A stretch of DNA of 41,029 nucleotides, from positions 1 to 41,029 of the forward strand of contig CALFZE010000026.1 of assembly GCA_937952285.1 (NCBI GenBank). Reading direction: 5' to 3'. Below the pieces are notes generated by a model that worked only from the letters and a program-made list of their open reading frames with translations, had not been told where the DNA came from and ran no database searches. Shown here piece by piece: positions 15,875 through 25,043 of this stretch; position 1 is the stretch's first letter; each line of letters opens with the position of its first letter. The position numbers were made by a program, and so were the translations under genes. The stretch comes from UBA2428 sp002343545 (lineage in GTDB: Bacteria > Bdellovibrionota > UBA2428).

Positions 15875-17147
15875 TCGGGTTCAAACGTCCTTTCTGGAGG
15901 GAACTTTCGAGCCAGGCTCCGGCGAGACCCGAGGTCACGAGCGCCAGGAGCACGAGCGACACGTAAAGCTTGGCGTTCACGATGCCGCCTTCGAGCGCGG
16001 CCGACGCGAGCACGATTCCCGGACCGCCGCGTGCGTTCATGGTGACCGCGAGATCCACCGCGGTCTTGTTCCTAACGCCCGAAAGGCGAGCTCCGACCCA
16101 AACCGAGAGCATCTTTATCCCCGTCGCGGCCAACAAGAAGACCACGAAGAAGATCGGGTCGAAGTCGCGGATGAGATTCAGCTTGAGGCCGACCATCGCG
16201 AAGAAGATCGGGATGAAGAACGACGACGAGAAAGCCGCCAGATTTCGACGATCCTCGGCGGAGAACTCCGTTATGCGCGTCGCCAGCAAGCCCGCGGCGA
16301 AGGCGCTCAGGACCGGCGGTACCCCGAAAGCCAAACCGAACAACGAGACGCTCACCAGAATCACGAGCAAAAGCGCGACCGGCGAGGTCTGTTTAAGGAA
16401 CCCCAGTACCGGTTTGAAGAGCCGGTAGAAATGCTGAAGCCAGGTCATGCACGAGACGACGAAAGCAAAGTGGATGCCGCACTCGACGACGGTAACCGTA
16501 ACGAGGGACTTTCCTTCGAAGAAGCGATTCAACCAATCCGGCCGGCTGCCCGCGTCGCCCGCCGCGTTCAGCGCGACGGCGAGCAGGACGTAGTGGAGAA
16601 AGTCGTCCAAAAGCGAAGACGACAGGACGACCTTCGCGAAGCGGGTGTTCATCACCCCGAGATCAAGAAAGATCTTCGAGATGACGGGCAGGCTCGTGAC
16701 GGCCATCGCCGTCGCGAACACGAGGACGAGCGCCGTCCGGCTTTGCGCCGGACCCATGTAGGCGTCGAGCGGAATCCACGGAAGCGCCAGAAGCGCGATG
16801 CCCATGGGGATCAACGTCCCCGTCACGGCCATGATGGAAGCCGACTTGAGCTGCGCGCGGTCTTCGCCGATGCGCTCGATCTCCAACCCCGAGAGGAACA
16901 TGAGAAGCAAAAGCCCGAAGTTATAGAGAAGGCTCAGGCAAGTCGCCACGCTCGGATTCGCGGTGAAGATCGCCGCTTGCGATTCGGGCGCGAAAAACCC
17001 GAAGAGCGTTGGCCCCAGGCAGAGTCCACCCAGGATCTCGCCGATAACCGACGGCTGCCGAAGCTTCCGCGCAAGATGGCCGCCGACGTGGCTCGCTAGG
17101 ATCAGGAGCAGGATGGCCGAGAGCACGAGCCCCAGATTAAAATCCAT
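15864..17147 (-). CDS. CPA2-family cation:proton antiporter
   Basis: The 427-residue protein is almost wholly membrane helices and matches the Na+/H+ or K+/H+ exchanger domain of the CPA2 (Kef/NapA) family. It has an early PSVIGEILGGLCLGPTLFG helix, LLLLMFLSGLEIE, the unwound-helix segment FATAMAVTSLPVISKIF and LSSSLLDDFLHYVLLAVALN, whose Asp-Asp pair is the family's ion-binding site. There is no C-terminal RCK/TrkA-N domain, so NAD-linked gating like KefC is absent. It lies 21 bp after the ABC permease and overlaps the PssA-like gene, so it is inside the operon. Confidence 0.92.
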   Translation of the reverse strand: MDFNLGLVLSAILLLILASHVGGHLARKLRQPSVIGEILGGLCLGPTLFGFFAPESQAAIFTANPSVATCLSLLYNFGLLLLMFLSGLEIERIGEDRAQLKSASIMAVTGTLIPMGIALLALPWIPLDAYMGPAQSRTALVLVFATAMAVTSLPVISKIFLDLGVMNTRFAKVVLSSSLLDDFLHYVLLAVALNAAGDAGSRPDWLNRFFEGKSLVTVTVVECGIHFAFVVSCMTWLQHFYRLFKPVLGFLKQTSPVALLLVILVSVSLFGLAFGVPPVLSAFAAGLLATRITEFSAEDRRNLAAFSSSFFIPIFFAMVGLKLNLIRDFDPIFFVVFLLAATGIKMLSVWVGARLSGVRNKTAVDLAVTMNARGGPGIVLASAALEGGIVNAKLYVSLVLLALVTSGLAGAWLESSLQKGRLNPNEI

Positions 17148-17168
17148 ATCGATGCTCCCCGTTCTTCA

Positions 17169-19787
17169 TCATCCGTCTTCCCGCATGAGTTCCGTCGGCG
17201 AACGCCCCGTGACGAGCCGCGAAGGAGCCCAACCGGACACAATGCCCACGACGATACCGAGCCCCAAGACCTTCAGCACCGAAGCGTAAGGGAACACGAA
17301 GCGCAGCGGCCATCCGAGCATCTCGGGAAGACTCTCGAGCACCCAGAAGCGCGAGAGCGCGTAGCCAAAGCAAAGCGCGACGAAGGCTCCGACCCCGCTC
17401 AGGATAACGGCCTCGAAGAGGACGAGCTTCCGGAGCTGCGACTTGGAGGACCCGACGGAACGCAACATGCCGAACTCGCGGATGCGCCCCAGCACGCTCA
17501 CGAAAAGGGTGTTGACCAGGCCGAAGAGCGCGACGAGCACGGCGCTCAGCTCGATCGCGCGGGTGAAGCCGAAAGCGTCGTTCACCGATTTCTCGCCCTG
17601 CTCGAGAACCGCGTGATTGGAAAGCGCCTGCAGACCGACGTCGAAAAACTCGCGATCGAAACGGGCTTTGAAGTCGGCCAATCGCGAAGGATTCTCGAGG
17701 TTCATAAAGTAGGCCGCCACGAGAGGATCCTTCCAGTACTTTCGGTAGACTTCGCGCGACAGATAGACGACGCCGTTCGGCGAGGCGTAGTCCACGACGC
17801 TACCGGCGAGGACGATCCGCAAGGGGCCCGACGTCGTTCGGATCTCGATCTCGTCCCCGATCTTGACGCCAAAAGTCCGAAAGTAGCTCGACGACGCCAG
17901 CGCGTAGACCCGGTCGCCCGGAACGAAAATCTTCCGGTAGATTTCTTTCGCCGAAGGACCTTCGATCAGATCGAAGACGTCGAGCAGATGACTCGGCGGG
18001 GGAGGGTCGAAGGCCTTGACCGTTATGTCGACCCCTCCGTGCTCGAAGTTGATCCACCGAACGGCGTAAGTCTTGATGCCGGCCTCTTCTTTGAGCCCGG
18101 GCATGGCCTCGATCCTCGACCGGATGTCTTCCGAGAAAACCTGGGATCGGTTGTTCAACAGGTTTCCGTACGACGAAACGACCAAGTCCGAATGCAGCGT
18201 CTTGCGAAACCAGCCCATGATATTCGACCGCGCGCTCGCGTTGATGGTCGAGATCACGATGACAAGGCCGAGCGAGACCACGAGACCCAGCACGTTCGAT
18301 TTCGTGCGCTCGCGGTTTCGGCGCAGGTTATCGAGCGCCAGCGCCGCCAAGAAACGGGTGCGACCGGGCGGCCCCCGACCCACGACCCGACTCAAGCCGC
18401 CCAAGACAAGGTCGACGAGCGCCGGCCCCAACCAAATCAAGGCGACGATCGCTAGCGCGGCCTCGACCCCGTAGAAAGCGGGCCACCGCGCCGACCAGCG
18501 GGCGCGCACGAGCAGGGCCATCGCGACGAACGCCACCGTACCGACGACCGCTTTCCAAGCGTCGCCGCCGGAGCGGCCGGAGCTTTCGTCCTCCGTTCGG
18601 TTGCGCAAGTCCTGAACGATGTCCCGCCGCGAAGCCTTCCAGGCCGGCACCAACGTCGCCACGAAGCAACTCGTGAGTCCCAGCGCGAAGGCCATGACGA
18701 CGTGCCGGAACTCCACGTGAATGGCGTCGATCTCGATGTCGCGTACGAACTGGGTAGAAAGCGAAGCCGAGATTTCTCCCATGAGCTTGTGCGCGAGCAG
18801 GACCCCCAGCAGCAGACCCAACGCGGAACCCAAGGTTCCCAACGTCAGAGATTCCCACAACAAAAGCCCGAAGCTCCGTCTGCGACTCGCGCCGAGGGCC
18901 CGGAGCGTGGCGATCTCCTTGGTCCGTTCGGCGATCGCGACCTGGACCGTGTCCGTCACGATGAAGAACGATACGAGCACCGCAAGCCAACCGATGAAAG
19001 AGAGCATCTTCTGAAAAGCCGTGACCATGACCTCGAAGGCCGCCGCCTGGTCGTTCGCGCGGCCGACCTTGAGCCCGAGCCCGTCCAGTTCCGATCGGAG
19101 CCTCGCCTCCAACGCGGCCACGTCGACGCCTTCCTTGGGAACGATGTCGATCTTGTCGAGGAGCCCCACTTTGCCGAAGGTCTGGCGACAGCCGTCGATG
19201 TCCATGATCCCGATCCCGCCGCCGTAGGCCTTCGCGGCCCCGTCGTCGTCGAGAATCCCGCGCAGGGTAAAGCGTTTGCGTCCGGTCGCGCCGAAAAGCT
19301 CGAGCGGACTCTCCATTTCGAGGCCGAGTTTTCGGGTGAAGGCCCGCGGGAGCATGAGGCTGTCGGGTTGGTTCAGGAACACGAGCGGATCCTCGATGAG
19401 ATCCCGCCCCCCGCTTTGGTAGGAACGGACCCCGCCGTCCTTGAGCAAGTCCACGCAGAGCATCGTGAAACTCTGAAACTGGCCGTCGGCCTCGTAGAAG
19501 GCCCGCGCCTCGACCAGGGGAATGGCGTACTTCACGCCCTCCGTTCCCTCGACCTTGGCCAAGACCTCTTCGGAGAAGCTCGCACCGCCGGTATAGACGG
19601 TCAGCGCGGCCTGCCCCGAGACCCGCTCGAGGCTTTGGCGAAAGCTTTGAACCGTCGAGTGGTTCAGGATTTGAATCGCGAGAAAAAGCGCGATGCCGAC
19701 CGCGATCCCCAACAGCGTGAGACCGAAACGAAGCTTCTTCTCGACGACGCGACGGACGACGAGACGGCGCCAAAGATCCAGAGTCAC
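17169..19787 (-). CDS. ABC transporter permease, FtsX/LolC type with two FtsX domains
   Basis: The 872-residue protein has a first membrane helix near residue 20 (LRFGLTLLGIAVGIALFLAI), a periplasmic domain of about 220 residues and three helices of a first FtsX domain (SFFIVTDTVQVAIAERTKEI, with the coupling segment ATLRALGASRRRSFGLLLWE). A middle pair of helices, a second periplasmic domain and a second FtsX domain (GRIREFGMLRSVGSSKSQLR) follow. The architecture is that of the MacB/LolC/YbbP group, which moves lipoproteins, lipids or peptides out of the inner membrane by a mechanical cycle rather than through a channel. It is coupled (ATGA) to the ATPase gene. The substrate is unknown; neighbours suggest a lipid. 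Confidence 0.93.
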   Translation of the reverse strand: MTLDLWRRLVVRRVVEKKLRFGLTLLGIAVGIALFLAIQILNHSTVQSFRQSLERVSGQAALTVYTGGASFSEEVLAKVEGTEGVKYAIPLVEARAFYEADGQFQSFTMLCVDLLKDGGVRSYQSGGRDLIEDPLVFLNQPDSLMLPRAFTRKLGLEMESPLELFGATGRKRFTLRGILDDDGAAKAYGGGIGIMDIDGCRQTFGKVGLLDKIDIVPKEGVDVAALEARLRSELDGLGLKVGRANDQAAAFEVMVTAFQKMLSFIGWLAVLVSFFIVTDTVQVAIAERTKEIATLRALGASRRRSFGLLLWESLTLGTLGSALGLLLGVLLAHKLMGEISASLSTQFVRDIEIDAIHVEFRHVVMAFALGLTSCFVATLVPAWKASRRDIVQDLRNRTEDESSGRSGGDAWKAVVGTVAFVAMALLVRARWSARWPAFYGVEAALAIVALIWLGPALVDLVLGGLSRVVGRGPPGRTRFLAALALDNLRRNRERTKSNVLGLVVSLGLVIVISTINASARSNIMGWFRKTLHSDLVVSSYGNLLNNRSQVFSEDIRSRIEAMPGLKEEAGIKTYAVRWINFEHGGVDITVKAFDPPPPSHLLDVFDLIEGPSAKEIYRKIFVPGDRVYALASSSYFRTFGVKIGDEIEIRTTSGPLRIVLAGSVVDYASPNGVVYLSREVYRKYWKDPLVAAYFMNLENPSRLADFKARFDREFFDVGLQALSNHAVLEQGEKSVNDAFGFTRAIELSAVLVALFGLVNTLFVSVLGRIREFGMLRSVGSSKSQLRKLVLFEAVILSGVGAFVALCFGYALSRFWVLESLPEMLGWPLRFVFPYASVLKVLGLGIVVGIVSGWAPSRLVTGRSPTELMREDG

Positions 19788-20467
19788 GGCGTCTCCGCCA
19801 GACGACCATCCTGCATCCGAACGAGACGGCTGCCGAAAGAGGCCGCCTTGTTATCGTGCGTCACCATCAGGATCGCTTGCCCATTCTCGACCGCGAGCGA
19901 GCGAAGGAGCGTGAGCACCGTGTCGCTCGTCTTGCTGTCGAGGGCCCCGGTCGGCTCGTCGGCCAGGATCAAGGCCGGGTCCGAAACGAGGGCGCGCGCC
20001 AGCGCGACCCGTTGCATTTCGCCACCCGAGAGCTGATTCGGCTTGTGCTCGAGGCGATGCCCCAAATCCATCCGCTTGAGAAGCTCACGGGCTTTCGTCT
20101 CGACCTGGGCCATGCCTTCGCCCTCCAGCAGGCGCGGAAGCGCGACGTTCTCGAGCGCGTTCAAAGTCGGGATGAGATTGAAGAATTGGAACACGAATCC
20201 GAGGCGCGTTCGACGAAAGCGTGAGAGATGCTCATCCGAAAATCCCGAGATGGACTGACCCTCGACCAGGATTTCGCCCCCGTCCGGCTTCTCGAGCCCG
20301 CCCACGAGGTGCAAGAGCGTGCTCTTGCCCGAACCGCTTTTGCCCATGAGGCAGACGAACTCCCCCCGCGACACGCGCAAATCGACCCCGTCGAGCGCCG
20401 TGAATCGGGTTTCCCCCTGGACGTAGGACTTGCGGACACCCCGGGCCTCGACGACGACGGAATTCAT
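19784..20467 (-). CDS. ABC transporter ATPase, LolD/MacB type
   Basis: This 227-residue cytoplasmic ATPase would power the FtsX-type permease next to it. It has Walker A GKSGSGKST (residues 42-50), the Q-loop FVFQFFNLIPTLNALEN typical of LolD/FtsE-like proteins, signature LSGGE (146-150), Walker B LILADEPTG and the switch His in MVTHD. Its length is standard. The start follows the UbiA-family stop by 7 bp and its stop overlaps the permease ATG, so the three genes are co-transcribed. Confidence 0.95.
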   Translation of the reverse strand: MNSVVVEARGVRKSYVQGETRFTALDGVDLRVSRGEFVCLMGKSGSGKSTLLHLVGGLEKPDGGEILVEGQSISGFSDEHLSRFRRTRLGFVFQFFNLIPTLNALENVALPRLLEGEGMAQVETKARELLKRMDLGHRLEHKPNQLSGGEMQRVALARALVSDPALILADEPTGALDSKTSDTVLTLLRSLAVENGQAILMVTHDNKAASFGSRLVRMQDGRLAETP

Positions 20468-20474
20468 CTCGGCC

Positions 20475-21443
20475 TCACAACGCCAATCCGACGAAGTAGG
20501 CGACGAGAAGGCTCAGCTTGAGCGCTTCGACGTAACGTTTGAAGGGAGGCGCCCGATCCGGCTTGGCGACGAAACGAAGGGCCGCCACGGCAAAAGCCAC
20601 GAAGATCGCGGCCGCGGGCAGGCAGGCCCAGAGGAAGCTCGGCGGCAGCCGGGTCGAAAGGCTTCCGAGCGTCAGTGAGGCCGAAAGCGCGCAGAGCAGG
20701 GCCACGACCGTGAGCGCCCGACCTCGTCCCCAGACGCGGCTGTAGGTCACGTAGTTGTCTTCTTCCGAAGTCCCGCGGATCTTGCGCGAAACCTCCCAGG
20801 CGGTTCCGGTCATGGCGTCGCCCACCAAGAAGAGAATCGCGGGAAGCAGGGGACCTCCCGACCACGGCCAGAAGAAGCTGAGCGTGTAGATCTGGTAGAG
20901 GTAGAGAATCGGATTGTGGGTGTAAAGCGCGAGGGGCAGGTTGGGCCGAATCTTGGATTCCGCGAAGAACCAGTTGAACGCGAGAAAACTGAAACCCATG
21001 ATGGCGGCGAACGCCAGTCCCAGCGCGGGCCGGTAGACGGGGATCTGGAGCAGAACGAGCGCGATCGTCGTGGTTACCCAAAGACGGCGCGCATCCGGGA
21101 CGTTCATGATGCCCGCGACGAGCGGACGATCGGGAAAGTTGATCTTGTCGGTGGGGTAATCCTTCAGTTCGTCGAAAACCCGAAAGAGGTAAACGAAGAG
21201 AACCGCCGTCGTCGCTCCGCAAACAAGGTTGATCGTCGTCGTGGCGGCCGTGGGCTCGCCGCCGAAGACCCGACTCAGGACGAAGTAGTGGACGCAGAAC
21301 TGCAGAAGAAACGTCACGACGTTCGGGTAGAACGGAAACATCTGGCGACTGAACGCGACGACGCGGCCTCCCCAACGCCGAGAAGCATCGGGAGCAAGGT
21401 ATTCGGGTCCACGTTCGACGGTCTTGCCGGAGTCGCTCTTCAT
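20475..21443 (-). CDS. UbiA-superfamily prenyltransferase
   Basis: The 322-residue multi-helix membrane protein has the first Asp-rich prenyl-diphosphate/Mg2+ motif in the form FDELKDYPTDKINFPDRPL, and a second weaker acidic motif (EVSRKIRGTSEEDNYVTYSR) in the second half of the protein, as in UbiA, MenA and DGGGP synthases. Such enzymes join an isoprenoid diphosphate to an aromatic or glycerol-phosphate acceptor in the membrane. The first motif differs from the commonest NDxxDxxxD, so the acceptor cannot be named. It is the first gene of the six-gene minus-strand operon. A 150-bp gap separates it from the divergent CarS-like gene; I see no convincing -35/-10 pair there. Confidence 0.87.
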   Translation of the reverse strand: MKSDSGKTVERGPEYLAPDASRRWGGRVVAFSRQMFPFYPNVVTFLLQFCVHYFVLSRVFGGEPTAATTTINLVCGATTAVLFVYLFRVFDELKDYPTDKINFPDRPLVAGIMNVPDARRLWVTTTIALVLLQIPVYRPALGLAFAAIMGFSFLAFNWFFAESKIRPNLPLALYTHNPILYLYQIYTLSFFWPWSGGPLLPAILFLVGDAMTGTAWEVSRKIRGTSEEDNYVTYSRVWGRGRALTVVALLCALSASLTLGSLSTRLPPSFLWACLPAAAIFVAFAVAALRFVAKPDRAPPFKRYVEALKLSLLVAYFVGLAL

Positions 21444-21593
21444 ATCCCAAGGGTAGGCTCAGTCGAAAAGTTCCACCAGCGCTTGGGGCGCGAGCCACGC
21501 GGCGCACGGAAGAACGGAACGGCATTAATTTGACGAAAGCAAAAGCCCGCGAGATCGAAGGGTATCCTCAAACGAAAAGGGGGCGTCTTCCGA

Positions 21594-22133
21594 GTGTCCA
21601 TATCGCAAACGATCGTCGTGGCCGCTTACCTCACGCTTCCGCTCGTGGTCGGCGGTATTCTCCACATGATCACGGTGAAGACCGACTTGCTGGCCTTCGC
21701 GAAGATCCCCGTCAACGCGACGGCCTTCGGAGCCAACAAGACCTGGCGCGGCTTTCTCGTCATGTCCTTCGGTACGGCCTTCGCGACTTTCGTCATCGGG
21801 CGACTCGAGACAACCCCGCTCGCGGTTTTCGCGGGTCCCCAGGGAATCCCGCTCGGTTTTCTGCTCGGATTCGCCTACGCGCTCTTCGAGCTACCGAACT
21901 CTTACCTCAAGCGCCGCATGGGCATCCAGCCCGGCGAGCTTCCCCGCGAAAAACGCTGGCTCTTCTTCGCGCTGGACCACACGGATTCGTTGCTCGGCTG
22001 CACGCTCGTCTATTTTCTCTGGCGGCCGGACCTCTTGCCGAGCATCGTGGGATTCTTCTTTCTAGGCCCCACTATCCATACCCTCGTGAATCTCGTTCTC
22101 TACGCGCTCCGCATCCGCAAGCAGCCCTTCTGA
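21594..22133 (+). CDS. CarS/CDP-archaeol synthase-like CTP transferase
   Basis: The 179-residue membrane protein has FGANKTWRGFL, then NSYLKRRMGIQPGELPREKR and DHTDSLLG, the three conserved blocks of the CarS-like family (also called DUF46). In archaea CarS activates unsaturated archaetidic acid with CTP; bacterial members are mostly uncharacterised. Four or five membrane helices are evident. The start is the GTG at 21594, with an AGGGGG run about 10 nt upstream; a later ATG would remove the first helix. Divergence from the UbiA-family gene and the nearby PssA-like gene suggest it supplies a CDP-activated lipid. Ordinary CdsA substitution is an alternative. Confidence 0.8.
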   Translation: MSISQTIVVAAYLTLPLVVGGILHMITVKTDLLAFAKIPVNATAFGANKTWRGFLVMSFGTAFATFVIGRLETTPLAVFAGPQGIPLGFLLGFAYALFELPNSYLKRRMGIQPGELPREKRWLFFALDHTDSLLGCTLVYFLWRPDLLPSIVGFFFLGPTIHTLVNLVLYALRIRKQPF

Positions 22134-22144
22134 GCGCGCGGAAC

Positions 22145-23275
22145 CTAGATTTTGAGGCGAAACATCGCGTAGCGGGTCAGCGCTTCGCGGCTCTCGGGCA
22201 GCGTCTTCAACGAAGGCGATCCATCCGCGACGTAAACGCCCAGAAAGTCGTCCGTATCCGGCGGGATGTTGACGGCGAACTCCCGCATGAGAAGCGCCAT
22301 CGCTCCCCTTACTTCGTCCGCCTTCGGGTCCTTGCCGACGTAAGGAGCCAGCGGGCCGCCCTTCACGAGCTTCAAGCGCGCGAGACCGGCGATCGAGAAC
22401 AGAGGGCCCAAGAAATTCGGGGCTCGCACGGCGGCCCGCTTGACGGGCGCGAGCGCGCGAAACGGATCGTGGTAGCCGGCGAAAAACGCGATGGCCTCAT
22501 TTCCTCGGTAGAGGATACGCGAGTAGCGCGGATCGACGATGTAACGGAAAGAGCCGTAGAGTTCCCGAAAAGCCTCCACCGAGATCGGCATGTACTCGGA
22601 CATCGACGCGTAGGACGCCGTAAAGAGGCGGTGCACGGTATCGACGTCTTCCGACCACGTCGCGCCCGAGATGCTACGAAAACGTAGCTCACCGGGAAGA
22701 CCTTCCGGGTAAAAACGCGAACGAATGGCTTCGGCCGAAGCGAGAAAATCCTTCACCGGAACGCGGAAGGTCGTCCAGTGCTTGTACGCTTCCAGGCCGA
22801 TTTCCGAGTAGATACGAAGGTAGTGATCGGGGCGACGCGGCTCGCCGTACAGGCAAGGGCCACGAGACTCCGTCACGAGACGATAGGACCCGAAGAAACT
22901 CGCGTCGATGGGCGCCCGAAGCTCGGCGATCGAGAGCGAGCGTCCGAAGTCTCGCGCCCGCTCGAGCACGGCCCGCGCCGCCTCCGCGTCGTCGACGAAC
23001 TCGAAGAAACCGAAAGGCAAGAAGGGCGGGACCTTCCACGCGCGCGGAACGAAGCTCGCCCCGCGCGCGACCGCCTTTCCGTTCCGGTGGGCGATCCAAG
23101 CCCGAAAGTGATGCTCCCGCGCGAAGGCCTGGGAAGGATCAAAGTAAAGGCGCAAGTCCTCGATCGTTTCGGGAAGGCTCTCGGTATACCCACGCAGGGC
23201 GTTCCGTCTTACCGAGACGAATTCTTGCATGAACTTTTCGTCCCAGGCGTCGGAAAGCTGAGAAAGAGAGATCAT
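22145..23275 (-). CDS. GNAT-fold protein, YghO-like
   Basis: This 376-residue soluble protein resembles the YghO-like branch of GNAT-fold proteins. It has an N-terminal half with a FPLP-type segment and a characteristic LPFGFFEFVDDAEAARAVLE block, followed by AELRAPIDASFFGSYRLVTE. A second GNAT-like half follows, from about residue 215. The biochemical role of this family is not established; N-acyl transfer is plausible. It is convergent with the CarS-like gene (11 bp apart) and divergent from the desaturase (25 bp apart), so its promoter region is very short. Confidence 0.7.
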   Translation of the reverse strand: MISLSQLSDAWDEKFMQEFVSVRRNALRGYTESLPETIEDLRLYFDPSQAFAREHHFRAWIAHRNGKAVARGASFVPRAWKVPPFLPFGFFEFVDDAEAARAVLERARDFGRSLSIAELRAPIDASFFGSYRLVTESRGPCLYGEPRRPDHYLRIYSEIGLEAYKHWTTFRVPVKDFLASAEAIRSRFYPEGLPGELRFRSISGATWSEDVDTVHRLFTASYASMSEYMPISVEAFRELYGSFRYIVDPRYSRILYRGNEAIAFFAGYHDPFRALAPVKRAAVRAPNFLGPLFSIAGLARLKLVKGGPLAPYVGKDPKADEVRGAMALLMREFAVNIPPDTDDFLGVYVADGSPSLKTLPESREALTRYAMFRLKI

Positions 23276-23300
23276 AGGCGCATGCTACACTGAAACCCGT

Positions 23301-24371
23301 ATGAGCGGATCCAACGTCGCCCCTTCCGACGCGCGCAAGTTCATCAATCGTCCCGAGCTGGATCCCAAGTTTTCCAAGGGGGCCCGCGAACTGTCGGGAT
23401 GGAAGTCCATCGCCTTGGGAATCGGTGTTCTCGGGTTCTCCGCCTTTCTCATGTGGTTCGGCGGAAAGGGCACGGACTGGCGGGCCGCGCCGATCACCTT
23501 TCTGCTCATCGCCGGGCTTCAGAACCATCTCCTGATCCTTCTCCACGAAGGGGCCCACGGCCTCGTGCACCCGAAGCGCCGATGGAACGACTTCTGGACG
23601 GACCTCCTCTGCGGAGTTCCGATGCTCACGCCGCTCAAGAACTACCGATGGTTTCACCTCAAGCACCACCAGCATTCCGGCGAACCCGGCGACGATCCCG
23701 AGCATCAGCTCTACGAGTTCCAAGACTATAACTATGAACGCCGTTCAGCGCCGCGCGCCCTCTTCATGCTCTTCCTCGATATCTGCGGCGTGAACGCCGT
23801 GCGATTCCTGATTTCTTTCAACCGTCCTTTGCTCGAGATGCAGAAAAAGGGCGAGTTTCGCCTGACGGACGGCCGCGACATGTTCATGAACCTTCTATTC
23901 TGGGGGCCCGTGGCCGCGGCGGCGACCTACTTCGGTTTTTGGACCGAGATCCTCGTGTTTTGGCTCCTGCCTTACTTCACGCTCACGATCCTTCTGCTCA
24001 AGCTCCACGGCTACGGGGAACACACCGGACTCGAAGGCCCCACCGAGTTCGAACGTACGTGGGTCCATGACTTCAACCCCGTAACGAACTTTTTCGTCTA
24101 CCCGATCAAGTCGGGCTACCACCTGGAACACCATATTTTCCCGCAGGTGCCCTGGTACAACATGGAAAGCTTTCGCCGAAAGCTCCTCGAGATCCCCTAC
24201 TACCGAAAGCTCGCGGATAAGGTTACGGTCGACGGCTACTTCTTCGGTCGCCGCACGATCTGGCGCGCAATGATCCTCGGCCGCGGTTTCTACGTGAAAG
24301 ACCCGGAGTTCGCCGCGCACCTCGCCGAACGAAAAGAAGAGCTGCGTTCGTTAGGCTACAAGGAGACTTGA
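23301..24371 (+). CDS. Membrane fatty-acid desaturase
   Basis: The 356-residue di-iron enzyme introduces a double bond into an acyl chain at the inner membrane. It shows the three His boxes: HEGAH (His82, His86), HLKHH (His119, His122, His123) and HLEHH (His274, His277, His278), with membrane helices before and between them. The order and spacing fit acyl-lipid desaturases and related hydroxylases, so hydroxylation or another oxidation cannot be excluded. The ATG is 25 bp from the divergent GNAT-like gene, and a TACACT hexamer sits 11 bp before it, so a very short leader is likely. The next gene follows after 6 bp. Confidence 0.92.
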   Translation: MSGSNVAPSDARKFINRPELDPKFSKGARELSGWKSIALGIGVLGFSAFLMWFGGKGTDWRAAPITFLLIAGLQNHLLILLHEGAHGLVHPKRRWNDFWTDLLCGVPMLTPLKNYRWFHLKHHQHSGEPGDDPEHQLYEFQDYNYERRSAPRALFMLFLDICGVNAVRFLISFNRPLLEMQKKGEFRLTDGRDMFMNLLFWGPVAAAATYFGFWTEILVFWLLPYFTLTILLLKLHGYGEHTGLEGPTEFERTWVHDFNPVTNFFVYPIKSGYHLEHHIFPQVPWYNMESFRRKLLEIPYYRKLADKVTVDGYFFGRRTIWRAMILGRGFYVKDPEFAAHLAERKEELRSLGYKET

Positions 24372-24377
24372 ACTGAC

Positions 24378-25043
24378 ATGATTCCCCGCCTTAAGCGGCT
24401 CCGCGTGTTTTTTGTCTTGCTCGCAAGCTCGGCAGCGGAGGCGACAACCTGCTGCGTTTGCGAGTACCTCGCGGTGCCTTTGCCCGGCAAAAATGAGGAA
24501 GTCGAGCGATCCATTATCGATCGAGCCCGAAACGACTGCGCGACTTTCGTCGCCAAAGACACTTGCCAAGCGTTCTTGACGAATCCGATCACGAACCTTC
24601 CTTTCGAAATCATGGGAGCGGACACCCGGACCAAGATCCAAGCCCTGCGAGCAAGCACGACGCCACCCTGTCGAAAACTCAACTACCAGTACTTTGGACA
24701 TTCCGGCGCGCACCGAGCCGAGCCCTTCATCCGATCGAGCCTAGAAGTCGCGAATCAAGGCGATTTCGAATCCGTGCTTTGCTCGAATAATGGATGCTCG
24801 ACCTTCAAGAACGTCGAAGCTTTGAAGGAATACGTTCGCAAAGCGGGCGGCAGCGCTTCCGCGGCGAAAATACAAATCATCGGCAACATCGACGTCGTTT
24901 CGAATCTTCACGAGGGCACGCAAGCGAAGGTGAGCGTCGAGATCCAGGGCGAAAAAGTCGATACTCAATTGCCCGAAGTGAGACACCGGCTAATCGGCCC
25001 AAAGCCACTCGAGTCGCGAGTCAAAAAACCTTTTGACCCATGA
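24378..25043 (+). CDS. Secreted Cys-containing protein of unknown function
   Basis: The 221-residue protein starts with a signal peptide (MIPRLKRLRVFFVLLASSAA, cleavage near AEATT) followed immediately by a CCVCEY cluster, with more cysteines at NDCATF, DTCQAF, PPCRKL and LCSNNGCSTF. These could form disulfides, given the VKOR-DsbA enzyme nearby. I do not recognise the family. AAGGAG lies across the desaturase stop, about 12 nt upstream, so it is probably co-transcribed. Third positions are less GC-rich than in the neighbours. Its last 23 bp overlap the 3' end of the convergent aspartate kinase gene. Confidence 0.75.
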   Translation: MIPRLKRLRVFFVLLASSAAEATTCCVCEYLAVPLPGKNEEVERSIIDRARNDCATFVAKDTCQAFLTNPITNLPFEIMGADTRTKIQALRASTTPPCRKLNYQYFGHSGAHRAEPFIRSSLEVANQGDFESVLCSNNGCSTFKNVEALKEYVRKAGGSASAAKIQIIGNIDVVSNLHEGTQAKVSVEIQGEKVDTQLPEVRHRLIGPKPLESRVKKPFDP

